In this document: piece by piece, positions 42,594-50,808 of the stretch
Layout of the letters: the number at the start of each line of letters is the position of its first letter
Numbering within the stretch: the first letter of the stretch is position 1
NCBI RefSeq assembly: GCF_019774615.1
Contig: NZ_CP081496.1
Location: forward strand, 2,232,001 to 2,296,000
Origin: Streptomyces sp. BHT-5-2
GTDB lineage: Bacteria; Actinomycetota; Actinomycetes; Streptomycetales; Streptomycetaceae
Reading direction: 5' to 3'
Length of the DNA stretch: 64,000 nt
Made by a program: the position numbers and the translations under genes
Notes under the pieces: generated by a model
The model's input: only the letters and a program-made list of their open reading frames with translations
Databases searched by the model: none
What the model was told of the DNA's origin: nothing

Positions 42594-44315
42594 TCAGTAC
42601 GGGTTGAGGTCGTGGGCGCGCAGCCACGGTATCGGGTCGACCGCCGCGCCGCCGCCGGGTCTCACCTCGAAGTGCAGGTGCGGGCCGGTGGAGTTGCCGG
42701 AATTGCCGGAGTAGGCGATGGTGTCGCCGGCCTTGACCGAACCGGAGCGGATCTTGGTGCTGCTCAGGTGGCAGTACCACGTCTCGGTGCCGTCGGGCGC
42801 GGTCACGATCGCCATGTTGCCGTAGGCGGAGTTCCACTGGGTGTGGACGGTGCCGTCGGTGGCCGACATGACCGGGGTGCCGTAGCTGACCGGGAAGTCG
42901 ATGCCGGTGTGCACCGACATCCAGTTCACCCCGGCCTGGCCGAAGAGCGCGCTCAGGCCGTGCTGGGTGACCGGCAGGACGAACTTGGGGCGCGCCGCCT
43001 CCTTGCGGGCGGCCTCCTCCGCCTTGCGCTTGCGCTCCAGGTCCTGCCGCTCCTTGAGGTCCAGCCGCTCCTGGGTACGGCTGGCCCGCTCGCGGAAGTC
43101 CTGGGCGCTGGCGCTGAGTCCGGCCAGCTGGCTGTCCAGCTTCTTGTTGGCCGCCGTCGCCTGCTTCATGGTGCCGGCGTCCGGTGCGGCCTGGGCCGTC
43201 GCGGTGTCCTTCTCGTCCCCGCCGAACTGGCCGACCGAGGCCGCGGCCGCCGCGCAGACGCCCATCGCGGCGACCGAGGGCACCGCGACCGTCAGCAGCG
43301 CCGAGCGCTTGGCCTGGCGCCGCCGGCCGCGGTTGCCGCCGCGGACCGCCTTGCCCGCCGCGGGACCGCTGACCGGTACGGGGGCGGCGGCGTCCTCCTC
43401 CGGGACGGCGGTGACCGGCATCGCCTGGGTCATCGCCTCGGCGATCGACGCGGCGCCGGTGGCCGAGGGGTCGGTGGTCGAAGCGGCGGTGGCCTCGCCC
43501 TCGGGGGACTGCGCGGTCCCGGTGGTCTCGGCGGGCCCGGTGGCGAACGACGCGAGGGGCGCGTCCCACAGGAGGGTGTCGCCGGCACCGACGGTGTCGT
43601 CCGCGGGCGGGCCCGCCTGGGCCGGGATGCCGGGGGCCGGGGCGGACGGCGGGGCGCTGGGGTCGGCGTAGTCGGCGTAGTCCGCGGTCGACCAGACCGC
43701 GGTGGCCTCGTAGCCGATCGGCTCCTGGACGGCGGTGGCGGCGGCCGCGAAGGCGTTGGTGTCGTAGGCCGCGGCGCCGTAGCCGGAGTCGTAGGAGGCG
43801 GTGTCGTAGGCGGCCGGGGCGTAGCCGGTGGGGTAACTGCCCGTGTCGTAGCCGCCGGTGAGGGCGTCCTCGTAGGCGGCGCCGGTGCCGTGGGCGGCGT
43901 AGGCGCCGTTGTCGTAGCCGCTGTTGTCGTCGTAGCCGCTGCCGCCGCCGTGGGGCAGGGAGTCGTAGCCGCCGACGTGCCCGTAGGCCGCGGTGTCGTA
44001 CCCGGTGTCATACGGGGCGGCGGTGGTGTCCGTGCCGTAGCCGGGGGTGTCGTAGGCGGTGTGTGCGTACGGGTCGTAGCCGGCGTTTCCGTAGGCGGCG
44101 GTGTCGTATCCGGCGGTGGGGTAACTGCCCGTTCCGTAGGCGTCGGTGAGGTGGTGGGCCGCCTGGTGGGCACCGGTGTCGTAGGTGCCGTGGTCGTGGC
44201 CGCCGGGGTGCGAGCCGAAGAGGGGGGCACCGTCGCCGTATGCCTGCCGTGCATAGGAGGCATCGGAAGCGTGGCCGGTCGGAAGCTGAGCCCCCGATGG
44301 GTGACGGTCGTCCAC
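42594..44315 (-). CDS. M23 metallopeptidase with a Tyr-rich repeat region
   Basis: This 573-residue protein joins a cytoplasmic disordered region of about 330 residues, one transmembrane helix (about 335-360, SALLTVAVPSVAAMGVCAAA), a short coiled coil (EERKRKAEE-type) and a C-terminal M23/LytM domain. The Zn ligands are in VHTGIDFP and HLHFEVRPGG, with the second His in the same stretch. M23 enzymes cut peptidoglycan cross-bridges or activate hydrolases; only the C-terminal part would lie outside the cell. The N-terminal region has many YDTxxYG-type repeats with Tyr, Gly, Asp and Thr. GTG 44315 follows GAGAAG; TTG one codon earlier is possible. Confidence 0.9.
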   Translation of the reverse strand: MDDRHPSGAQLPTGHASDASYARQAYGDGAPLFGSHPGGHDHGTYDTGAHQAAHHLTDAYGTGSYPTAGYDTAAYGNAGYDPYAHTAYDTPGYGTDTTAAPYDTGYDTAAYGHVGGYDSLPHGGGSGYDDNSGYDNGAYAAHGTGAAYEDALTGGYDTGSYPTGYAPAAYDTASYDSGYGAAAYDTNAFAAAATAVQEPIGYEATAVWSTADYADYADPSAPPSAPAPGIPAQAGPPADDTVGAGDTLLWDAPLASFATGPAETTGTAQSPEGEATAASTTDPSATGAASIAEAMTQAMPVTAVPEEDAAAPVPVSGPAAGKAVRGGNRGRRRQAKRSALLTVAVPSVAAMGVCAAAAASVGQFGGDEKDTATAQAAPDAGTMKQATAANKKLDSQLAGLSASAQDFRERASRTQERLDLKERQDLERKRKAEEAARKEAARPKFVLPVTQHGLSALFGQAGVNWMSVHTGIDFPVSYGTPVMSATDGTVHTQWNSAYGNMAIVTAPDGTETWYCHLSSTKIRSGSVKAGDTIAYSGNSGNSTGPHLHFEVRPGGGAAVDPIPWLRAHDLNPY

Positions 44316-44355
44316 CAACTTCTCTTTCGCCTCGGCTGCAGGAGAATTAGCGGCG

Positions 44356-44385
44356 ACTGTACCCGGCGGTACGCGACGGCGACAA
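44356..44385 (-). promoter_or_regulatory. Candidate promoter of the M23 gene
   Basis: On the minus strand, TTGTCG (44385-44380) and TACAGT (44361-44356) are separated by 18 bases, about 40 bases before the GTG start. Confidence 0.45.
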
Positions 44386-44592
44386 TCTTCCCGAAGTTTC
44401 GGGCCCGGCGACGCCGGGCGATCGGCCGCCTTCCGTCGGCGCGCATGCGCGTTCCTGGCGGCTCGTTCGAAGTCCGTTCGAGGAAAGGGGAGGTCGGGAG
44501 GCGGGCAGCGGAACGCGCGCAGCGGCCGAGTGGGGAGCGGGGCGGCTGGTGGGCGGCCCGTCCGGTGGTCCGGTGGCCGCTCGGGACGCCGC

Positions 44593-45399
44593 TCAGGCGA
44601 CCGATATCGCGTCGCGGGCGGAGGCGGCCGCTTCGGTGGACATCAGTGCCTTCCGTATGCCGGCCGCCACGGTGGCGTTGACCGGCAGCGCGAGGTGGCC
44701 GACGCCGATGACCCGGACGTTCTCCACCATCAGGTCCGGGTGGTCGATCCGGGCTGTGGTGGCGGGCACCATGACCTGGTCCTCCTGGCCCCAGAACGCC
44801 ACAAAACGCGTTCGGCAGCGCGGTGCCGGAAGCGCCAACTCCGCGATCACCGGGGAATCCGGGCGCATCTGCCGGACGATCGGATGCGCCGACATCAGGG
44901 GCGCGACCCGGGTGCCGGAGTGCGGGGTGCCCAGCGTGACCAGCGTCCGGACGCGGGCGTCGCCGCCGCGCCGCTGTACGTAATAGCGGGCGATCAGGCC
45001 GCCGAGGCTGTGGCCGACGATGTCCACCCGACGGTGGCCCGTCCGGGCGCAGATCTCTTCCACATGGCGGCCCAACAGCTCGGCGGCCCGGCGCAGATCG
45101 CAGGTCAGCGGGGAGTAGTTGAGCGCCTCGACATGGCGCCAGCCGTGCCGGTGCAGGGAGCGGCGCAGCAGCACGAAGACCGAGCGGTTGTCGACGAAGC
45201 CGTGGAGCAGCAGGACCGGCGGGTGGGCGCGGCCCTCGGTGGGCAGGCGGGCCGGCGCGCCGGCCGCGGAGGGTACGGGCAGGGGTTGCTCCTGGGCGAT
45301 GCCGGTGGGATAGAGGAGGAGATGGGCGGCGAGCACGCCCATCTCCACGAGCGTCGTACGGAAGAGAAGGGGTGCGGAGAGAACAGGCAGAGCCCCCAT
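44593..45399 (-). CDS. Lipase/esterase of the alpha/beta hydrolase fold
   Basis: This 268-residue protein has an N-terminal membrane or signal segment (about residues 1-30, TLVEMGVLAAHLLLYPTG), the oxyanion region PVLLLHGFVDNRSVF, and the nucleophile Ser131 in VDIVGHSLGGLIARYYVQR. Acid and base residues follow in QEDQVMVP and IGVGHLALP. It resembles bacterial triacylglycerol lipases of the LIP/EstA type. ATG 45399 has GGGAGG about seven bases upstream. Substrate unknown. It reads away from icmB, with a 355-bp intergenic region between them. Confidence 0.88.
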   Translation of the reverse strand: MGALPVLSAPLLFRTTLVEMGVLAAHLLLYPTGIAQEQPLPVPSAAGAPARLPTEGRAHPPVLLLHGFVDNRSVFVLLRRSLHRHGWRHVEALNYSPLTCDLRRAAELLGRHVEEICARTGHRRVDIVGHSLGGLIARYYVQRRGGDARVRTLVTLGTPHSGTRVAPLMSAHPIVRQMRPDSPVIAELALPAPRCRTRFVAFWGQEDQVMVPATTARIDHPDLMVENVRVIGVGHLALPVNATVAAGIRKALMSTEAAASARDAISVA

Positions 45400-45754
45400 G
45401 GCCGACCTCCCGAACGGCATGCGGAAGGCGACGACCCCCGAATGCCCTTGTGGGAAACCGTGAGCGGCGATCGCGATGCGGCGGCCCCGCGCCGACCCGG
45501 CTGCGGCTCCCCGGACGCCCGGTCCGTGTGTGCGGCGCCGGCCGTCCCTGGCGGCGGCCGACACGCGGAGCGCGGCGCGTGGCGAATGTGTCCCATGTGT
45601 GATTTCCCCCTCGCCGGATGTCACGAAACGGCTGCGTACGGGATGCTGTAGATAACGTTCGTTCACGCTCGTGGCCGCCGGATCGCGGTGGCGCGATCGA
45701 ATGTCGGCTCGGCGGCACCGCCCTGGCGGGGTCGCGCATGGCTTGGAGGCAGGG
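45400..45754. other. 355-bp divergent region between the lipase gene and icmB
   Basis: No gene is convincing. It carries the promoters of both genes. A possible -10 for icmB is TAGATA (45649-45654), with a loose palindrome (AACGTTCGTT) just after. I see no strong operator. Confidence 0.5.
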
Positions 45755-46213
45755 ATGAGTGTGGCGCGGCAGGACGGGGCGCAGTCGGAGGGCCAGGGAG
45801 CGGTGGGCCGGTCGGGGCCGATCCGGGTCGTCGTCGCCAAGCCGGGGCTCGACGGGCACGATCGGGGCGCCAAGGTCATCGCCCGGGCGCTGCGGGACGC
45901 CGGCATGGAGGTGATCTACACCGGGCTGCACCAGACGCCCGAGCAGATCGTCGACACCGCGATCCAGGAGGACGCCGACGCCATCGGACTGTCCATCCTC
46001 TCCGGCGCGCACAACACCCTCTTCGCGAAGGTGCTCGCCCTTCTCGAAGAGCGGGACGCGATGGACATCAAGGTCTTCGGCGGCGGCATCATCCCGGAGG
46101 CGGACATCGCGCCGCTGAAGGAGCAGGGCGTCGCGGAGATCTTCACGCCGGGGGCGACCACCGCCTCGATCGTCGAGTGGGTCAACGCCAACGTGCGCCC
46201 GCTGGCCGTCTGA
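45755..46213 (+). CDS. icmB: Isobutyryl-CoA mutase small (B12-binding) subunit
   Basis: This 152-residue protein is a cobalamin-binding domain of the methylmalonyl-CoA mutase family. It carries the base-off/His-on motif DGHDRG (DxHxxG), the SxL loop (GLSILSG) and the GG motif ([13 protein letters not shown]). In Streptomyces, the closely similar IcmB pairs with the large subunit IcmA to interconvert isobutyryl-CoA and n-butyryl-CoA, linking valine breakdown to fatty acid and polyketide precursor supply. The large subunit is not in this window, as is usual, since the genes are unlinked in S. coelicolor. ATG 45755 follows GGAGG at five bases. About 22 residues of Ala/Gly/Gln sequence precede the domain. 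Confidence 0.9.
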   Translation: MSVARQDGAQSEGQGAVGRSGPIRVVVAKPGLDGHDRGAKVIARALRDAGMEVIYTGLHQTPEQIVDTAIQEDADAIGLSILSGAHNTLFAKVLALLEERDAMDIKVFGGGIIPEADIAPLKEQGVAEIFTPGATTASIVEWVNANVRPLAV

Positions 46214-46297
46214 GAGGCCCGCGCTCGACGGCCCGGACGGCCCGGATGACGGCCCGTACGGCGGCCCGTTCGGTGGTCCGTGTGCGACGGTGGTCCG

Positions 46298-46316
46298 GTC
46301 CGCCCCCGGGGCGGAC
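46298..46316 (+). terminator. Hairpin between convergent genes
   Basis: GTCCGCCCC and GGGGCGGAC are arms around a very short loop. The surrounding 160 bases hold six copies of CGGCCCG-like sequence. It probably ends both icmB and the DUF5691 gene. Confidence 0.5.
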
Positions 46317-46379
46317 CCAGCCGCTGTCGGCGGTACGGGCCCGCGGTACGGGCCGTCCGGCGGTGGGCGGCCGCGGGCG

Positions 46380-48089
46380 TCATGATGCCTCCCCGGTGAG
46401 CTCGGCGTGCATGGTGGCGCGCAGGCGGAGCGTGCCGACCAGGCGCTGGAACGCCTCGGACCAGTAGCCGCCGGAGCCCGGGGAAGCGCCCTCGGGCTCG
46501 TCCGTGACCGCCGTGAGCATCTCCAGCCGGTCGGCCGCCGCCGGGTCCAGGCACCGCTCGGCCAGACCCATCACCCCGCTGAAGCTCCATGGATAGCTGC
46601 CCGCGTCCCGGGCGATGTCCAGTGCGTCGACCACCGCCCGGCCCAGCGGCTCGGACCACGGGACCGCACAGACGCCCAGCATCCGGAAGGCGTCCGCCAG
46701 GCCGTGCACGGCGATGAACTCGGCTACCCAGCCCGCCCGTTCATCGCCCGGGAGGGCCGTCAGCAGCTTCGTCAGATCCCGGGACGAGCCGGCCGGCGCC
46801 AGCTCGGCCGCGGCCCGGCCGGGATCGCCGGGCGCGCCCAGCAGCGCCCGCGCCCACTCCGCGTGCCGCTGGCGCACCGCGGCGCGGCACCAGGCGTCGT
46901 GCAGCTCCGTACGCCAGTCGCCCGCCACCGGGAGCCCGACGATCTCCGCCGGGCTGTGGCCGCCCAGGTGAACGGGCCAGCGGTCCAGCGGCGTCGCCTC
47001 CACCAACTGGCCCAGCCACCAGGCGCGTTCCCCCCGCCCCGAGGGTGGCTTGGGGGCGACGCCGTCCCGCTGCATCCCGGCGTCGCAGACCCGCGGCGGA
47101 TCGAGGACGAGGACCTCGCCGGGGGCCGGCTGCTCCGGGCCGGCGGCGGCCAGGCGGACGCAGGCCAGGCTCCGTTCGGCCATCCGGGCGGCGAGCGCCG
47201 AGCCGGGCAGGGCGGAGAGCAGCTCCGCGGCGGTGGTGCGGACATTGCGACTGCGGTCGGACAACGCCTGCTCCAGGAACGGCTCGTCGGCCGGTGCCAG
47301 GCATTCGCCGAGCGAGTCCAGGAACATCAGGCGGTCCTCGGCGCGCTCGGTCGCCCAGGTGGCGGCCAGCAGCTCCAGCCCGTCCCGCGGGTCGCGCCGC
47401 CGCATCGATGTCAGCAGCGCGACCCGCTCCGCGAACAGCCCCTCCTCCCACAACTGCCGCACCGCCTCGGAGGATTCCGCGCCCGGCAGCGAGAGCGGGC
47501 CGCCGGCGATGCCGCGGAGCGCGAACCTCCAGTCGGCGTTGAGCCGCGCCAGCCACAGGCCGCGCGGGCCTGCCAGGGCGAGCGCTGCGGGCCGCAGGTC
47601 CGTACGGGACCGGGCGGCGTCCAACAAGGCGGGCAGCAGCGCCTCGGGGGCGCGGTAGCCGCGCTCGTCGGCCGCCGACAGCCACTGGGGCAGCAGCTCG
47701 GTGAGATCGGGGTCCGTGCCGCGCCGGCCGCCGGAACCGGGATCGCGGTCGGCGAGCAGCAGCCCGAGCCGGCGCCGGGCGGCCGGTGGCAGCGGCGGGC
47801 GGGGGTCGGCGGGGGCCGGGGGCGGCCGCTCACCGGCCGGCGCGGGGCGCAGCGCGGCGCGCCGCCGCACGGTGCTCACGGCCGCCGCGTCCAGCAGCGC
47901 CGCCGCGGGGCTCTGCCCGGCCCGGACGGCCACCGGCGGGGTACGCCGCCCGACACCGAGGAGCGCGGCGCCCACCAGGTCGGGCCAGGGGGCGGGGGCA
48001 GTGGCGGAGACGTCGGCGTCTGGGAACGGGGGCTGCGCGGGGGGCGTGGGTGCCGTCGATGCGCTGGATGTCGTGTGTGTGGTTGGCAT
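46380..48089 (-). CDS. DUF5691-family protein of the MoxR/VWA module
   Basis: This 569-residue, mostly helical protein matches DUF5691 by its signatures (LVGAALLGVGRRTPP near the N-terminus, ALALAGPRGLWLARLNADWRFA, then HEAT-like repeats including RRDPRDGLELLAATWATERAEDR and EQALSDRSRNVRTTAAELL). No enzyme motif is visible. DUF5691 genes typically sit with SWIM, MoxR, DUF5682 and VWA genes, as here, so it is probably part of the same module. ATG 48089 has GGAGG six bases upstream. The gene upstream on the same strand ends 154 bp away, so they may share the damage-type promoter at 49518-49540. Confidence 0.85.
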   Translation of the reverse strand: MPTTHTTSSASTAPTPPAQPPFPDADVSATAPAPWPDLVGAALLGVGRRTPPVAVRAGQSPAAALLDAAAVSTVRRRAALRPAPAGERPPPAPADPRPPLPPAARRRLGLLLADRDPGSGGRRGTDPDLTELLPQWLSAADERGYRAPEALLPALLDAARSRTDLRPAALALAGPRGLWLARLNADWRFALRGIAGGPLSLPGAESSEAVRQLWEEGLFAERVALLTSMRRRDPRDGLELLAATWATERAEDRLMFLDSLGECLAPADEPFLEQALSDRSRNVRTTAAELLSALPGSALAARMAERSLACVRLAAAGPEQPAPGEVLVLDPPRVCDAGMQRDGVAPKPPSGRGERAWWLGQLVEATPLDRWPVHLGGHSPAEIVGLPVAGDWRTELHDAWCRAAVRQRHAEWARALLGAPGDPGRAAAELAPAGSSRDLTKLLTALPGDERAGWVAEFIAVHGLADAFRMLGVCAVPWSEPLGRAVVDALDIARDAGSYPWSFSGVMGLAERCLDPAAADRLEMLTAVTDEPEGASPGSGGYWSEAFQRLVGTLRLRATMHAELTGEAS

Positions 48090-48243
48090 GCCCTGCCTCC
48101 GGGGAGGGTGGTGCGCGGATGGGGGCCTGGCGCGCCGGGGTGTCGGCGCGGCGGGTGGTGGGCAGTGGGCTGTCGCCGGCGGGGCGGTGTGGTGGGTGGC
48201 GCTGTGGTGCGCGCTGCGCGCCGCGGGTCAGCGGGTCAGCGGG

Positions 48244-49392
48244 TCACAGGGGCAGCGGCACCGGTGAGGGGTCCCAGACCGTCAGTGGCAGGAATCCCCG
48301 ATGGCCGCAGGTCCCGAAGACCGTGACCGGTGCGCCGCCCGATATGGCCGCCAGCTGCCACAGGGCCGTACGCCCCAGGAAGCCTGGGTCGAGGGGGAGG
48401 GCGGACTCGCCGTCGGCGTCGGCCAGTTGCCAGCCGCGGCCCTCCCCGCCCGGTATGGGGGTGACGTCGGTGAGCACCACCGGCCAGGAGTCCAGCCACG
48501 GGTCGTCGCGCAGTGCGTGGCCGTATGCGACCAGGGCGGCGTCGATGCCACAGCCGGACGGGACCGGCCCCGGGGCCGCGGGGGAGTGCCGCTCGCCGAG
48601 GGCGACACGCAGCGGCCGGGCTCCCGGGTAGTAGGCCAGATCGGCGTCGAGCAGCAGGCCCGGTGGCAGAGCCACCTCCAGAGGACGGTGCGGTCCGCCG
48701 AAGGAGAGGTGCAGCGCCATCCGGCCGGTCCGCTCGCCGCGGAGGAAGATCCGACGACTGGTCAACAGCCCCTCTTCCCCGTCCTGTTGGGCGAGCACGA
48801 GCCAGCGGTCCCGGATCGTCACCGAGTCCGGGTCGGACAGGACGTCCGCGGCCTCCGTGGTCAGGCCGACCCGGGCGCGGACGGTCGCGGCCAGCGGGGC
48901 CGGGAGTCGTTCGAGACCCAGGAATGCCTGGTCGAGGAGGTGCAGCAGGGCGCACTCCTCCAGTAGGCGGGACGGCCAGTCCGGGCCGGAGGAGAAGGTG
49001 GGACCGCCCAACTCGCGTACCCGGGAGGCGAGTCCGGGAGCTTGGGCGTCGACCATTCGGGCGGCGGTCTCCTCCCAGGAGTCCGGCCCGGCTGCGTCGA
49101 CTCCGTCCGTGCCGGTGTGGGAGGGGGTGCCGATGTGCGCGGCGGCGCCGGTGTGCGAGACGGCGTCGATGTGCGAGACGGCCCCGCTGGCGCGGCCGTT
49201 CGCCGCGAGGCCGGAGTGCAGAAGATCCTCCAGCCGCTGCTCCAACTCCGTGGCCCCGGCGCCGATCCGCTGCATGCGGCGAGTCGCGCGCTGCCGGGCC
49301 GCGGCGAGCCTTTCGCCCGCTGCGCACGAGGCCCCGCCGGGCGTCGGCGTGAGCGCCTGGTCCATCGCCCTGCTCTCCTCCTGAAGATTCAT
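48244..49392 (-). CDS. C-terminal part of a SWIM-module protein, lacking the zinc finger
   Basis: This 382-residue protein aligns by eye with the C-terminal two thirds of the SWIM-zinc-finger proteins that accompany MoxR/VWA modules in Streptomyces (WEETAARMVDAQAPGLASRV, WPSRLLEECALLHLLDQAFL, VRDRWLVL-type repeats, ALPLDPGFLGRTALWQLAAI). The SWIM finger (CxC...CxH) that normally fills the N-terminus is absent: none of the cysteines forms a CxC pair, and the promoter directly upstream leaves no room for it. So this is a trimmed version, not a sequencing accident within the visible frame. ATG 49392 follows AGGGGG; ATG 49365 follows AGGAGGAG and is an alternative. Role unknown, probably scaffold or substrate binding. 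Confidence 0.75.
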   Translation of the reverse strand: MNLQEESRAMDQALTPTPGGASCAAGERLAAARQRATRRMQRIGAGATELEQRLEDLLHSGLAANGRASGAVSHIDAVSHTGAAAHIGTPSHTGTDGVDAAGPDSWEETAARMVDAQAPGLASRVRELGGPTFSSGPDWPSRLLEECALLHLLDQAFLGLERLPAPLAATVRARVGLTTEAADVLSDPDSVTIRDRWLVLAQQDGEEGLLTSRRIFLRGERTGRMALHLSFGGPHRPLEVALPPGLLLDADLAYYPGARPLRVALGERHSPAAPGPVPSGCGIDAALVAYGHALRDDPWLDSWPVVLTDVTPIPGGEGRGWQLADADGESALPLDPGFLGRTALWQLAAISGGAPVTVFGTCGHRGFLPLTVWDPSPVPLPL

Positions 49393-49517
49393 CCGATCCC
49401 CCTGCGGATTTCCGTCGAACCCCGTCGAACCTTTGCCGTTGAACCCTGCCGTCGAACTCTGCTTTCGCGCCCTGCTTCCGCGCCCTGCTTCGAACCTCTG
49501 CGGATTCGCTGTCTTCG

Positions 49518-49540
49518 ACGCTACGACGCACCACTGACAA
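49518..49540 (-). promoter_or_regulatory. PafBC-type DNA-damage promoter (leftward)
   Basis: On the minus strand, TTGTCAGTG (49540-49532), eight bases, then TAGCGT (49523-49518) matches the consensus TTGTCRGTG-N8-TAnnnT exactly. It faces the SWIM-type gene (start 49392) and, further down, the DUF5691 gene. Confidence 0.75.
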
Positions 49541-49589
49541 TCGCCCTCGGCCGACGCCAACTGCCCAGGTCAGGCCGGTTTTCGGGGGA

Positions 49590-49612
49590 TTGTCAGTGGT
49601 CTGGTGCAGGCT
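49590..49612 (+). promoter_or_regulatory. PafBC-type DNA-damage promoter (rightward)
   Basis: TTGTCAGTG (49590-49598), eight bases, then CAGGCT (49607-49612): the TTGTCRGTG part is exact and the -10 differs by one base from TAnnnT. It forms a 12-bp inverted repeat with the leftward copy (GATTGTCAGTGG). The transcript would start near 49619, about 60 bases before the MoxR ATG. Confidence 0.7.
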
Positions 49613-49680
49613 TGGAACCGCAAGCGGCCGGCGGGTTCCGCGCGGGGTGCCGGCCGCACATCGTGCGACGAGGGGGAAGC

Positions 49681-50808
49681 ATGAGCGAGAACGGCAACAC
49701 GACACAGGACCGGGCGCGCCCCGCGGCCGGGGACGTACTGCGACCGCACGCCGAAGTCGCCTTCGCGCAGGAGCTGGCGGCGCTCGCGGCGGCCGACGAC
49801 CGGCCCCGGCCGGAGCGCTGGCGGCTCTCGCCGTGGGCGGTCGCGACGTATCTGCTCGGCGGCACGCTCGCCGACGGCACGGTCCTCACGCCCAAGTACG
49901 TCGGCCCGCGGCGGATCATCGAGGTCGCGGTGACGACCCTCGCCACCGACCGCGCGCTGCTGCTGCTCGGCGTGCCCGGTACCGCCAAGACCTGGGTCTC
50001 GGAGCACCTGGCGGCGGCGGTCAGCGGCGACTCCACCCTGCTGGTCCAGGGCACCGCCGGCACCCCGGAAGAGGCGATCCGCTACGGCTGGAACTACGCC
50101 CAGTTGCTCGCCCACGGCCCCACCGCCGACGCCCTGGTGCCCGGCCCCGTGATGCGGGCGATGGCGCAGGGCATGACCGCTCGGGTGGAGGAGCTGACCC
50201 GGATCCCGGCCGACGTCCAGGACACCCTCGTCACCATCCTGTCGGAGAAGACCCTGCCGATACCGGAGCTGGGCCAGGAGGTGCAGGCCGTCCGCGGCTT
50301 CAACCTGATCGCCACGGCCAACGACCGCGACCGCGGGGTCAACGACCTCTCCAGCGCGCTGCGCCGCCGCTTCAACACCGTCGTACTGCCCCTGCCGGCC
50401 ACACCGGAGGAGGAGGTGGACATCGTCGCCCGGCGGGTCGAGCAGATCGGTCGCTCGCTCCAACTCCCGCCCGCACCCGGGGGGATGGACGAGATCCGCC
50501 GCGTGGTGACGGTCTTCCGCGAGCTGCGGGACGGCGTCACGGCCGACGGCCGCACCAAGCTCAAGTCGCCGACGGGCACGCTCTCCACGGCGGAGGCGAT
50601 TTCGGTGGTCACCAACGGCCTCGCGCTGGCGACCCACTTCGGGGACGGCGTGTTGCGCCCCGGGGACATGGCCGCCGGCATCCTCGGCGCGGTGGTCCGC
50701 GATCCGGCCGCCGACCGCGTCGTCTGGCAGGAGTATCTGGAGAGCGTGGTCCGTGAGCGCGACGGCTGGAAGGACTTCTACCGCGCCTGCCGGGAGGTGG
50801 GCGTATGA
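49681..50808 (+). CDS. MoxR-type AAA+ ATPase
   Basis: This 375-residue AAA+ protein has Walker A in LLGVPGTAKTWVSEHL, a long MoxR-type insert, the sensor-like stretch VRGFNLIATANDRDRG and the arginine-finger helix SSALRRRFNTVVL. MoxR ATPases work as chaperones with VWA-domain proteins, helping metal insertion or complex remodelling. The gene is first in a tightly overlapping operon with DUF5682 and VWA genes (ATGA overlaps at both junctions), so the three products probably act together. ATG 49681 has GAGGGGGAAGC upstream. A damage-type promoter lies about 90 bases upstream. Confidence 0.92.
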   Translation: MSENGNTTQDRARPAAGDVLRPHAEVAFAQELAALAAADDRPRPERWRLSPWAVATYLLGGTLADGTVLTPKYVGPRRIIEVAVTTLATDRALLLLGVPGTAKTWVSEHLAAAVSGDSTLLVQGTAGTPEEAIRYGWNYAQLLAHGPTADALVPGPVMRAMAQGMTARVEELTRIPADVQDTLVTILSEKTLPIPELGQEVQAVRGFNLIATANDRDRGVNDLSSALRRRFNTVVLPLPATPEEEVDIVARRVEQIGRSLQLPPAPGGMDEIRRVVTVFRELRDGVTADGRTKLKSPTGTLSTAEAISVVTNGLALATHFGDGVLRPGDMAAGILGAVVRDPAADRVVWQEYLESVVRERDGWKDFYRACREVGV

